Below are positions 11,699 to 22,782 of a stretch of DNA of 64,000 nucleotides, piece by piece. The notes below the pieces were generated by a model. That model was not told the origin of the DNA, did no database searches, and saw only the letters and a program-made list of their open reading frames with translations. The position numbers were made by a program, and so were the translations under genes. The stretch is from Aphelidium insulamus (Eukaryota; Aphelidiomycota; Aphelidea; Aphelidiaceae): NCBI GenBank assembly GCA_036784855.1, contig JAZDSV010000039.1, positions 62,001-126,000 on the forward strand. Reading direction: 5' to 3'. Each line of letters starts with the position of its first letter. Position 1 is the stretch's first letter.

Positions 11699-11715
11699 AA
11701 ACTTTTCGCAGTAAA

Positions 11716-12612
11716 ATGCAAAAAATATTTCTGGCTGCTCTGTGCTGCAGCGTGGCGCGCGCCACGCGCCCCTCCGACGCATATCCACCTGTAGTCTCTT
11801 TACTGGCCAGTGCCGACAGCGTGCAGCAACAGATATCTACTGACGGAGACCCGTATCTTTCGCCACATGTCACCAATGATTTGCTCAATCCAACGCGACG
11901 CAGCTCACGTCGCGCAAAGCCAAATCCAGTGTACACTGATGACGACTTGGGTGCGGTTCCACAGCATGCCACCAAGGAGCGCAGAGGAAAGCCAGCTGTT
12001 GCCAAGTTAGCGCCAAACAAAATTGCTGCCAGCGAGCCTTCCACGTACGCCGTTCGCTGCAGTCGCTACCGCTCAAATCCAAAAAACAGACCAGTGCTTG
12101 CTCGCGGTAAAAAGATGTCCAGACTTCGGCGGCAAGTGCTGCGTCGCTACTTTGGCCATCCAGTTGCTAGTTATGACCCCGCAACGCTACATGCCGTCAC
12201 CAGATACTTCAACTTTGCAGCATTGAACGGAAATACGATGGAATCCTTGAAGGTAGGCTTGATAATGATTGCTGCTTTGCCATGCAATAGAATACTTGGT
12301 GACACTTAATTACTCTAGGAACGGTATCAAGAGGAAGTGAAGTACAACCGCCATCGATGGGCTACGAGGGACATGCGTGGTGATAACAAAAAACATGCTG
12401 TGACGATAGGACAAACATTGGCTAGTGGTCAAGAAGAAGACACTCCGGATTCCAAACGTAGAGGCGATGCCAGCGGAACACTACCCGAATTGGACGGCCT
12501 GCCGCCGAGTGATAATTTGCTTGAGTTTGAGCTGCTTGAATCAATGCTAGGCTTGGATGATCACTCATCATTGAATGACTGGCTAGGTGCTACGCTTGAT
12601 GAACAAATGTAG
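11716..12612 (+). CDS. Secreted RFFN-family protein, array copy C (276 aa)
   Basis: Model: join(11716..12252, 12319..12612). This is the best-preserved copy of the array. Residues 1-16 are the signal peptide (MQKIFLAALCCSVARA). Residues 61-69 are RRSSRRAKP, a dibasic block that could be a processing or nuclear signal. Then come VYTDDDLGA, a basic segment, LRRQVLRRYFGHP, and RYFNFAALNGN, with the phase-0 intron exactly 17 residues after the motif Arg. Exon 2 is first basic (ERYQEEVKYNRHRW, ATRDMRGDNKKH) and ends acidic and hydrophobic (LLEFELLESMLGLDD, LNDWLGATLDEQM). There is no match to a described domain that I can name. Signal peptide plus duplication plus divergence suggests a secreted effector; that part is inference. 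Confidence 0.8.
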
Positions 12613-12714
12613 CGGATTAATTAAAGAAAATACAATATATAGATGCAGAAGCTGTCCATGGTCGATTAGTGATAAACCGCCTCGTTCCCCTTGAAGGTTT
12701 TTGATGATAAGAAA

Positions 12715-13637
12715 TTGCATCAAATATTTGTGGCCGCTCTTTGCTTCAGCGTGACGGGTGCCAAGCCACCCTCTGACGCATTTCCACCTGAAAGCTCATT
12801 ACTAGCCAGTGCTGCCACCACACAGCAACCGATATCTCTTAACGCTCTTAACGTGGACCCATTTCTCCCGCCGTTATCACAGGAATTGCCCAATCCAGTG
12901 CGGCGCAGCTCACGTCGCGCAAAGCCAAATCCGCTGTACATTGACGGTGACATGGGCGCCGATTCACAGACAGTGGAACCGAAGTGCATCACGAAGAAAT
13001 CTCCTAGGGGTAACACGGACAAAATCGGGACCGGAAAACTTTCGGCAAACTTTAAGCAAACAAAGGCTATGTGGAATCGACTGTACCGCAATGATCCAAA
13101 AAATAGCCGCGTCATTGACAGGAGCGTCAAGATGTTTAGACTGCGGCGGCGAGTTCTGAGTCTGTTCTTTGGCCATGCAGCTGCTAGTAATGATCCCGCA
13201 ACGCTTCATGCCATCAAAAGATACTTCAACTTTGCAGCATTGAACGGAAATACAATCGAGTCACTGCAGGTAAGCTTGATACTGTGCCATGCAACACCAC
13301 ACTTGATGACACTGCATAACTCCAGCAACGGTATCAAGGGGTAGTGCAGTACAATCGCAATCTATGGGCTACGAGGGACATGCGTAAAGTCAACAAAAAA
13401 CAGAAAACAGCCAAGAAAAAACAAACATTGGCGAGTGGTCAAGAAGAAGACACAAGTGAACCCAAACGTACAGGCGATGCAGTCAGTGAAACATTCTTCG
13501 AATTGGATATGCCGCCGATCCCGGATGATTTACCAGAATTATCAGACTTGGATGAGCTGCTCTTTGAAGAAGACTTTGAGTTGGGCGACTTACAAGGGAA
13601 CAGATTTGGAGACCTTAATAAAGAAGGTGCTCAATAA
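12715..13637 (+). CDS. RFFN-family array copy D, start codon apparently lost
   Basis: Model: join(12715..13269, 13326..13637). The position equal to the ATG of copy C reads TTG (12715-12717), and no in-frame ATG lies upstream before a stop. So either the start is lost, a TTG is used, or an unseen upstream exon supplies it. The rest is intact: hydrophobic FVAALCFSVTGAK, RRSSRRAKPNP, FRLRRRVLSLFFGHA, KRYFNFAALNGNT, GTAAGC donor 17 residues after the motif Arg, basic start of exon 2 (QRYQGVVQYNRNLW), and a strongly acidic end (DLDELLFEEDFELGDL). The intact body argues that its decay is recent or that translation still occurs. Confidence 0.65.
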
Positions 13638-13776
13638 ATAATAGAAGGATCAGAATCAGAAGAATCATAGAAATCATAGAATAATATCATTTTGATATGA
13701 TATGGAATCTACTCCGTAATGTTACTATAAATTAGGTGCTCTCGATGATGACAACAGAGAGTTGTTTTGCTGCGCG

Positions 13777-14836
13777 CTATTGTGAAGCGCGGTGGATGCT
13801 GGAACGAAGTGACAGCGCGAATGGTTCGTCATCGGTCTGGTCCGAGTCATGACTGAGCAGCGAGGACACAGTTATTCGTCGTGGCAGCGATGATGCCGGC
13901 AGCGGTCGGTCTGTAGCGTCATGATCGGTCGCCGTAGCTGTTGAGGCGCCGTACATATGTGCAGGCGGCAGCATATTGGCGGCAGCGGTCGGCATCTTCC
14001 ATGATGCCACTGCCGACGCGCTTGGCGGACTGATGGGTCGGCGAAACGCCTGCTCGAACCGTAGGGCGTATGACAGAGTGATGCCGGCCATAGCGGGGTC
14101 GGTGGACGGCCGCAACAGTTGGGCCGCCGCGTCCACTGACAGAAAATCATCATCCACAAGTCGATCGTAGCATATCAGATGGTGCGTGACGCGGTTCAGC
14201 ACCACAGAAATCGTCTTTTTGAGAAGACCGCCGCGTAACAGTGGAATCGCGGCCGAGCCGTAGAAGCTGATGGTGGATCGTGCGGATGTCACACTACTGC
14301 TCTCGTCGCTTGGTATCCGCGGTCGAGACGGCTGCGGCGGCTGCGTGGGCACCGGACTTGCAACAGCACTGCCACTGCTGCTCGTGGTGCTGCTGCGATT
14401 ACTGCCGCTGCTGTGGCTACTTGATGTAGTCGCCGGGTCGACGGCGCCAATTGTGTTTCGAGTGACCGAAGAAAAGTTGCTCTTGGCAGTATTGTTCTTG
14501 TCGGCGGGCATGACTACCGACGCCTCATCAATGTTCTTGGGTGCCACTTCGCGGTAAACAAGGAAATTGTCTGCGAGACACGTCACTCGGTGTTTGTAGT
14601 TGCTAGATATGCCAAACAGTACCTAATATACGTGATGGTGACCATTGGCGACCGTCTGTCCAGCGCTTCATCCGCGACTCGCTCTCGTCAAACACAAAAA
14701 CGGAGCCGGGGCGGATGGCCTGCCGCTCAGCATCGGTCAGTCGGCGCTTGACACGCCGCAGCTGGCCGTTGAGACACGCTTGGATCACAAGCAGCGCGTC
14801 TGTCGTCGACTGGATGTGCCCATAATATGTTTCCAT
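13777..14836 (-). CDS. WOPR-domain (Gti1/Pac2) transcription regulator (335 aa)
   Basis: Model: complement(13777..14570, 14623..14836). Exon 1 starts METYYGHIQSTTDALLVIQA and continues RRLTDAERQAIRPGSVFVFD and MKRWTDGRQWSPSRIL. Splicing a 52-nt intron joins this to DNFLVYREV. This is the first WOPR box of the Wor1/Ryp1/Sge1/Gti1/Pac2 family. The second box follows a Ser/Thr/Pro-rich spacer of ~85 residues: GGLLKKTISVVLNRVTHH with LICYDRLVDDDFLSV. WOPR proteins bind DNA and control morphogenetic and virulence switches in fungi. The C-terminal ~110 residues are low-complexity. The N-terminus looks complete because family members begin close to this motif. The family is essentially fungal, so it is the strongest taxonomic clue in the window. 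Confidence 0.88.
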
Positions 14837-15132
14837 TTGTTTCTTCGTGTATCGAGAGAACTTGCCGATGTCAGAGTGTAGTGGAGGTGCACAGGTATGC
14901 TATTGAGACAACCACTGGTAGCAGTGTTGTGCAAGTAAACGAGCGGGAGGCGCTGAAGAATGTGCAGACTGCAAATATATATGTGAATATGTTAGCTAAT
15001 TAATTATCTGTTGGTTGAACAGTTAAGCGTGCAGGCACAAAGTGACGCAAAGCTTAATCGGCCTTGACAACCAGGAGCGGCGCCGAACAATCGATTCCAC
15101 GCGGCCTTGACGACTGCAAATTGCTTGGCTAA

Positions 15133-18100
15133 ATGCCGCCCAAATGCGCTCCCGTGGCTCCCATTGCGGTAAGGTGTGCTAGTAGTGGTGGTGGTGGTGG
15201 TGGACTCTGCTCTATGTGTCTAATGCATTACTGCCTTGGCTAGAATTTGGCCTTGCGCGAGCTGGCGTCCACCAGCATTGCCAATAAGCCCGCCAATGCC
15301 GCCCCGACGACCGTGATGCCCGCCAACTCTGCGCTATCGGTACCGCTGGCTATTCACATAAGCTCTGTGGGCACACTGCTCACATTTACGCACAGTGCAG
15401 TGCTATATGTCAGCGATTTGAATGGCCGGGTGCTCCACAGACAACGCAATTCATGCCGTTCATGTCGGTGTTTGCCGTCGGCCGTGGTGGTAAGAGCGCC
15501 TATCTTACACGATGTATACACCTATTTATAATAACTTGCAGTATTTGAGTTCCGCCTGGCCGGCACTGGTGACACGGCATATCAGGTGCAGTGTCACGGC
15601 ACACCCGAGGGCGCAGTCACATTCCACATGTCGCGCGATGAAACCATTCTCTTTGCCGTAAATGGTCAGCACGTAGAATTGCACTCTGTGGCGCGACTGG
15701 CTGTGCACGCCAAGAGCGGCAATTCATTTACGGCACCGCACTATGCGTCCTGGAAGAAGTGGGAGTTTTCATGCGCGGTGCTGGACATTCACACGCCGAG
15801 TGGTGATGATCAAGTGGCTCATGTGCTGCTGTCCAGTGGCGAGTGTATTGCAGTGCACTACGTTTTGCCCATCGCAGCCCTGGAAATAAGCGCTTCTCTC
15901 TCACTGGACAATGGCCGCGCAATAACTGCCAGTTCGTGGCATTATTTACACTATTGCTCTGAAACTTTTTGTTAGTCTGCTGCGATACAAGGGGCAAGTT
16001 GTACCTGGCAAGCGGTGCCGATATCATGACAAGCGAGTACAAGGCTGGTGCACAGCCGCACTTTACTGCACCACAAAACATAAAGTCACCCGTTCCTTGC
16101 GAAGATCACGCCGGAATCCGCGGTATCTATCGTTTGCCTTTATTTTTACAAGTTCCTGTAGTTGAAGAATAGTGCATAAACTGCTGCATATCGCGGCCAA
16201 GAACGCCCAATATTTGCTGGTTGGAGCGACGCTGCCAACCGACAACGACGCTCACGTATACATCTGCAACTTGGACAGCGGGGTAAATCGTCTTCATGTA
16301 CACCAGAAATTACCTATAAACGGCACAGGAGTGGACAGAGATCCAGGAACTTTGCTACGCGCACGAAGAGTACCCAATGAGCTACCAGTTTGCCGCCATA
16401 GACACCTGGGGAAAGTTTGACGCCGCCGTGTGCATCGGGTTCGGCGCGGCAAGTGAAGTGGCACTGGTGTGTCTGGTGGATGGGGTGTGGACCGTGGTGG
16501 ATCTGGATGAGACTGATCGCATCGAGCTGCCGGTGCCCAGTGCGGGCGCCGACGAGAACGGCTGCGTCGGACTGTTCTTGGACTATTCGTCGCGGCTCTC
16601 TGTTGAGGTATGTTTAAAAATTTACTGTAATATGTTGTATAATAATGCAGGGAGCCAACCCCGATGACAAACATCTGCCAGCTATGCCACTGCTGCATGT
16701 GCACACGGCCGACTCACACTTCATCACGTACCGCCTGTTTCAGCCTGACGCCGAGGCCTACCCAGCGTGCACTCGGCGACTGGAGCGCATCGAACATTTG
16801 CCCGAGCTAGCCAATGTTGTCTCTGCACCAGCACTCGCACCTGCGCCTCACACATCCTCGCCCTGTGCGTTCAAGCCATTGCCAACTGTGCCCGCTGTGT
16901 CTGCATTGCCAGCAAGCACGATGAAGACCAGCCAATTTCCCAAGAAGTCAGACGAGGTGTCAGAACGGAAACCTGCTTTATCGTCACCATCAACAACTGC
17001 AGTTGTCGGCGGCCCGCCAGAATTCCTGAAATCCCTGAATGAAATTATCGTCAGTATGCGTAAAGACGTTAAAGCGGTATTTATTTGATATAAACATATA
17101 AGCACATACTAATATATCGATGCAGTGTCGGGAAGAGACGCGCAAAACCTGCCACCAAGTGGACAAGCAAGTAGAAGCCCTAGAGCCGCTACTGGCTGCC
17201 AGAAACGCGGAACAGAACACAATTGCCAACACACTGGCGGAGCTGAACGACAAGTTGAAACAGTTGGACGATCAAGTAAAAAATGTCAGGGACGGCACGT
17301 TGACCACGAGTGACAAGCTGTGCGAGGCGGAAGGATGCTTGGCATCGGCCGAGACTGCGGCATCCCGTCAAGCCCGCTCGCGCAAACTGGCACCAGAGCA
17401 GCTGGAACAGCGTCGCACCATCCACGAATACTATTCCGTATGTGCGATGATCTTCTGTTGGTTGTACACCGAATAACAACAAATTAGAATATCCAACACA
17501 AGCTGGATGATTTGGCCGAGTTTATCTCGTCGCTGCGTCGCCTCATTGACCCGCGCAACGGCCACCCCGGCTCGCCCGCCGCCAAGTCATTAATGGCCAC
17601 CACAAGCGCCATGGACACCGTGGTGCGTACCGTGCGCAACATTAGCGCCGGCGCCTTGGCCAAGGGACGGATGGTGGACGCCATGCTGGATGAGGTGAAC
17701 AATCTCCTTGGGCGGATGGGCATCGATCCGCGCACGGCCGCCATCTCGCAGCGTGACAAGTCACATGCTGCCTTGTCACCTGGCAGATTATCTCCCGCCA
17801 GTATGTGAATGTTATTTCCTTTTATACTATATTAACCGTTTGGTAGAAGACCCGGCGAGTGCGAGAAGACAGAAACTGTTTTGCGCACGAAATCAGTTGT
17901 TGCGCAGTTTGCTCGTGCAGCAGAATGAATCGCGCCTTAATCAATGCTTTGTTGGCGGTGCTGATATCGCGGGCACAATTTGGCGTCCAGAGTCGGTAAA
18001 GGCCACTCCTGTAGTGACGGCGCCCGTCGTGCCGGCCAAACAGCTCCAGATCCCTGCCAGTAAAGTGGAGGTTGTGGAGGTGGACGAGGACGTGGCAGAA

Positions 18101-20226
18101 CACAAAGATGTCTCTACTACCGATGCAGAAGTCTCGGTGACGGCAATAGCTGCGTCCACCACAGCTGCGGAGCCACCTTCAACAGCACCGGCTAGAGCCA
18201 CACTGGTGCCTGTAACTAACGTTGCTGCCACCACTGTCAAGCTGTCTGAAAAGGATGCCAAGCCGGCCGAAACACCGAAGCCGGCTGTGCCGCTCTTTGG
18301 CTTTCAGACAACAACAATGAAAAAGGATGAAAAACAGCCTACTTTTGCGACAGCATCGTCAGTGTCGGCAACCGTTCCTCCTGCAAAGCCGATGGCACTC
18401 AGTGGTATAGGCAAAGCCATGGAACCCACAAAGCCGATTGCATTTGGTGCTGTAGGAAAGAAAGACGCCGTGGAACCAGCAAAGCCGATTCTATTTGGTG
18501 CTGTAGGAAAGAAAGACGCCGTGGAACCAGCAATACCGATTCCATCCGGAGAAAAGACGAATATTGTCGAGCCGCCCGCAAAGCCCTTATTCCCTGCAGT
18601 GGACAAAAAGGACGTCGCTGCATCTGTCAAGCCTGCGACATTCGCCACCATGAATAAGAACGATGTTGTGGAACCTGCAAAACCTGTGGCATTCAAGTTC
18701 GTTGAAAAGAAAGACGCTGTGGAGGTCAAAACGGTACAGCATGCAGCCGTGGAGACAGTGGATGATGCCGAGAGCGAATTCAGCCTCGGTGGCACAGAAT
18801 CTGAGGACGACGACGGGTTTGAGACCGTGGAGATCACTCAAGTGTCATCGCCAGTTGTCTCCCCTGCTGCCGCAAAACCGTTGCCTGTTCCGGTAGTTGC
18901 GCCAACTGCTGTCCAGCCTACGATCACTGCTAATGTACCGCCGGTAACACCCACAAAGGAACAAGCCGACAAGAAGGCATCACAATTACAGCAACAGCAG
19001 CAACAACGCGGTTCCACTTCTTCCATAATGAGCACCGCCGAGGAGACACTTGAGCCGGAAAAGACTGCCGAGGCCGACATGGATAGCGAGACTACCGTGG
19101 CTGAAAAACCTGCTGAACCGTCGTCTGGGTTGTCTGCGATTACCGGCGGCCTGGGCAGTTTCGGATTTGGAGGTTTGTACACACGCTGTATATTTACTGA
19201 ACCTGATATAGTGACAGTAACTGCAAGAAGTGGAACCGCTGGTGTGGCTGCCAGTACAGCGGTCAAGCCGCCGGCGCCGTCGACGTTTGGCAGTGCTTTT
19301 GGCGGGGGTGGTGTAGGTTCTAGCGGAAGCATCTTTGGACAGCCTGCTGCAGCCAAGCCCTCTTCCACAGACAAATCGGCATTTTCCGCCGGTAGTTCAC
19401 TTGGGAGCCCGGCGGCTCAAACCGGTACTGCGCCTACTGCATCTGCAACAAACCTAACTCCGGCATTTGGTACCGCGACGAGTATCTTTGGACAGCCGGC
19501 AAAACCTCCAAGTGCCTTTGGTGCGGTTGCCACTTCAACGCAATCTTCGACCGCCCCGGCATTCGGACAGCCCAGTGCTTTTGGCACTGCAGCAACCACC
19601 GGTCCGTCTGCTTTTGGAAGTTCCACTAGTTCAAGTACTGCTGCTACTACAGCCGCTCCAGCGTTCGGGCAGCCCAGTGCCTTCGGGACACCGCAACCAA
19701 GCGCATTTGGACAGCCCAGTGCGTTCGGTCAACCCGGAGCAGTAGCTCAGCAACCTAGCGCCTTTGGCCAGCCTAGTGCGTTTGGCCAGCCAAGTGCGTT
19801 CGGTAAACCCAGTGCATTTGGACAGCCTAGTGCCTTCGGACAGCCTAGTGCATTCGGTCAGCCAAGTGCTTTTGGAAAACCGAGTGGCTTCGGACAGCCA
19901 AGTTTATTGGCTGGAGCGGCTGCAGCTCCTACGGCGCCCACAGGAGCCCTCGGCACGGGAATGAACCGCGTGTTTGGCTCGGCAGCCGGGTAAGTGACTG
20001 TATAATTCTGGATACATACAGTTACTTACTGTTGCACAGAGCGGCACCAGCTGCCACGGGCTTTGCGCAACAGGCTCAACAGGCGCCAAATGTATTCGGC
20101 GGCGGCGGCAACTCGGGTGCTCCAAGCGGTTTCGGCGCATTACAGCCGCAGCAGCAAGCGCCGTCCATCTTTGGTGCCAGTAGCACACAGCAAAAGGCCG
20201 GCAGCAACTTTACTCAATTCCGCTAA
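15133..20226 (+). CDS. Nup214/Nup159-type FG nucleoporin
   Basis: About 12 exons: 15133-15168, 15244-15489 (internal frame problem near 15420-15455), 15542-15931, 15976-16122, 16173-16282, 16329-16607, 16651-17076, 17126-17437, 17488-17800, 17847-19172, 19218-19989, 20040-20226. The N-terminal ~400 residues look like a beta-propeller (WTEIQELCYAHEEYP, GCVGLFLDYSSRLSVE, FITYRLFQ), as in the cytoplasmic-face nucleoporin Nup214/Nup159. A coiled-coil region follows (LAELNDKLKQLDDQVKNV), then a Lys/Ala/Pro linker with an imperfect PAKPI-FGAVGKKDAVE repeat, then a dense FG domain of repeated SAFGQP units at ~19560-19900, ending SNFTQFR. Its role is mRNA export and docking of transport receptors at the nuclear pore. 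Exon 2 needs a ~32-nt intron or a frameshift correction. Confidence 0.82.
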
Positions 20227-20294
20227 TGCTTACACATAGCTAACTATATCAATGTAACATTGCAAAATATTTATTGCCAATATGTTATTTCTTA

Positions 20295-21653
20295 CTATTC
20301 GGCACCGCTGTCTGGAGGCGGCCGGCGCACCGGACTGTTGGCCCGGCTGCTGCTGGCACTGCCGTTGCCATTGATGGGCCGCCGCCACAGCTTGCCCATC
20401 ACACCGTCTCCGCCAAACAGGGCCAGGAAGCCGCGGATCAGTTCGTTGCTCTTCTCGTCCAGCTGTTCCAGCGAGTTCATCACCTCGTCCCGTGTGTCGC
20501 TCCAGTTCTGCTTAAGGTATCCCTCGCCCTCGCGCAGCTTGTCCCGTATCAGGTGGGTGATGTCCTCCACCTGCTTCTTGACCATGATTTCCTTTTCCTA
20601 ATGACTATTAGTAACATACACACACACACACACACACACACTGCCACGATATATATATATATATATATCAATACCTTCAGAAAGCCCACGTTGAGGTCCC
20701 GCGGCGAGACACCACGTTCCAGATTGCGCCGCACATACTTGTCGTAGTCGCGGACAATGCGAGTAATCAGTTCAGAGGTGGAGACGCCCTCGGTGCGCTT
20801 GGTGGCCAGGAACTTGCCCTGCTCCTTGACAAACGCGTACACATCGCTGTGGTCACCCGACTGGTACGGCAGATCGTCGTGCGCCACAAAGTCAAGCTGC
20901 CACAAATAGATATACAGATGTGTAAATATAGAGACATGGATAGATATAGATGCATAGATATACATCTATAGATATAAATGTATAGATATAGACGGATATA
21001 GATATAGATGTATAGATATAAATGTATAGATATAGACGGATATAGATATAGATGTATAGATATAGATGTATAGACGGAATACATATAGATGGCCACCACC
21101 ACACACACCTTGTGCTTGTCCAGGAAGGCCTGGTCAATGACCCAGGGCGCATTCTCCACCACCTCGTCCACCCAGCGACAGTGTCGTAGACTCTCGGCAC
21201 GTTCAGCGGCATTCATCACCGTCTTGCCCTTCTTCTCGTGGGTCAACTGGTCGTTGCACACACCGACCAGTAGGTGCACGTTGGGAAAGGCCTTCTTGGC
21301 CTGTTCCAGCGCGCGCGCATGTCCAAAGTGGAACAGGTCGTAGATCTGTGCGTGTTAATGAAAAAAGTTGACTGTGCAAGTTGTTGCAGGTGAATGTAGC
21401 ACACCCCATCGCAGTAGACGCGCACGGGCACGCTGTCGGCCGCGTCGTCGGGAATACTGTGGCCAGTCTGGGCGGCCTGCTCATCGGCAGGGGCACTCCG
21501 CCTCTTCCGCTTGGACGCATGACGCGTGTTCACCTCATCCTTCATCGCGCTACTTGACGGCACTGTGAGAGTTCTTGATGCTGGCGGCGGCGGAGAAGAT
21601 AACGGCGGCGGCACCGAGGCCGATTTGGCGCCTGATGGCCGATCTCGCGGCAT
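20295..21653 (-). CDS. PCYT1: Choline-phosphate cytidylyltransferase (336 aa)
   Basis: Model: complement(20295..20597, 20675..20896, 21109..21345, 21405..21653). CCT makes CDP-choline from CTP and phosphocholine, the rate-limiting step of the Kennedy pathway. Visible signatures: VYCDG then [17 protein letters not shown] (the HxGH nucleotidyltransferase motif), [45 protein letters not shown], and the [11 protein letters not shown] motif. The last exon is amphipathic ([17 protein letters not shown]), fitting the membrane-binding helix, and ends in a Ser/Pro tail. The N-terminal 65 residues are Ser/Pro/Lys-rich with KRKRR, a possible nuclear signal. Intron 2 is long and filled with a minisatellite; intron 3 carries CA and TA microsatellites. 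Confidence 0.92.
20608..20668 (+). repeat. (CA)n and (TA)n microsatellites in CCT intron 3
   Basis: About 16 CA units (20610-20641) are followed, after a short spacer, by nine TA units (20650-20668), all within the intron separating exons 3 and 4 of the cytidylyltransferase gene. Confidence 0.9.
20905..21090 (+). repeat. GATATAGA minisatellite in CCT intron 2
   Basis: The intron consists almost wholly of degenerate GATATA/GATGTATA units. A higher-order period of ~44 bp (GATATAGACGGATATAGATA then a variant half) is repeated at least twice between ~20965 and 21060. It explains why this intron (212 nt) is about four times the local norm. Confidence 0.85.
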
Positions 21654-21927
21654 TGTTCAGTGTATGTAATACTGGGATATATTCATCCTTCCGTGTACAA
21701 CCACTAAATCATCACCATCAAGATATTTACCGATTTCCTGCAATGCACCTGTAATATACAGGTAGCCAATGGAGCGCGGTGAAGGTCACGTGAACTGGTG
21801 CCACAAAAGTCGCTCGAGATTGGTTGGCTGAGATGCCTGTGCTTCATTGCGCGGTTGGCCATAAAAGCGGCTTGATGTCCAAATTCAAATTTGATTCCTA
21901 CATTTAAAAGTTGTCATTTACAGTCAC

Positions 21928-22385
21928 ATGAAGCTCGCATACACACTGCTCGTGGCAACAATGGTGGCCGTCATTACAGCTTTGCCATCGAAAAAACTTG
22001 CTACATTAGTATTACCGCCAGTGGTCCTTTCCGATTACGGCAATATGCTGACAACAATGATGTCGTGTTTGCACGACACACTGCCCATAAAAAGTTTACG
22101 ATGAGAAGACCAATTGCGTTCTCGTTTGGTGGCAGGTTGGAAATCAAATTCGACCGTAAAGGAGTGAAGAAAAATGCTTTTTTCTCCGCAACAGTTCTAT
22201 GCTACGGCCAAGACCGGAAGAACGCTTATTTTCGCGATTACACTGGGTCGCCTAATGGCACCAAGTGGAAGTTCGGTTCTAATCCAGTTGTCAAATGCAC
22301 AGGAACGCGCTATGTCGGCAGTAGTACCAAGTGTCTTCCGGTGAAAGGAGAATCGACCATATTCACCATGGCTTTGACGAAGTAG
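21928..22385 (+). pseudogene. Small secreted 'CYG' protein, frameshifted
   Basis: The ATG at 21928 opens a good signal peptide (MKLAYTLLVATMVAVITALP), but this frame then loses family similarity. The conserved mature part (AIEKTCYISITASGPFRLRQ ... FFSATVLCYGQDRKNAYF ... GSPNGTKWKFGSN) lies in another frame and stops at 22385. The two frames meet at an A6 run (~21990-21995): one extra A would join them. It may be a real inactivating mutation or a homopolymer sequencing error. Its paralogues are at 22783 and 23817. Confidence 0.7.
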
Positions 22386-22782
22386 AACATTTTGTTATTA
22401 ATTCATGCAAACACGCAGAGCAAAACCTGATAAATGTAAAGTAAATAATCTAGATGCTTATACACACACCAGCGGGATTGTTTTTATTCAATATGCAATC
22501 GTTTTTATTATTGCTTGTCTTTTCAATACACGTACATGCGGTCGGTGCGAAATACCTTTGTGTTTACGCGGCACGTGATTTCCGTTGACCCATACAAGGT
22601 TTGTGACACCTAATATTAATTTGTGCCAATCGCATACACGCGCGATCACCTGACTGCTGTGTCTCATTGCTGGTGTGGGATTGGTGCCAATGGCCACCTG
22701 TGCAACCTTCGGAACGTGACTACTTAAGCCGGCTCCAAATCCGCGCGCGCTCCAACTGACGTAACTTTGAACCGCATACAGC

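Noticed and set aside
18304..18837. Minus-strand Ser/Thr/Phe-rich ORF opposite the nucleoporin
   Set aside because: It is an antisense reading of the PAKP/FGAVGKK linker repeats.
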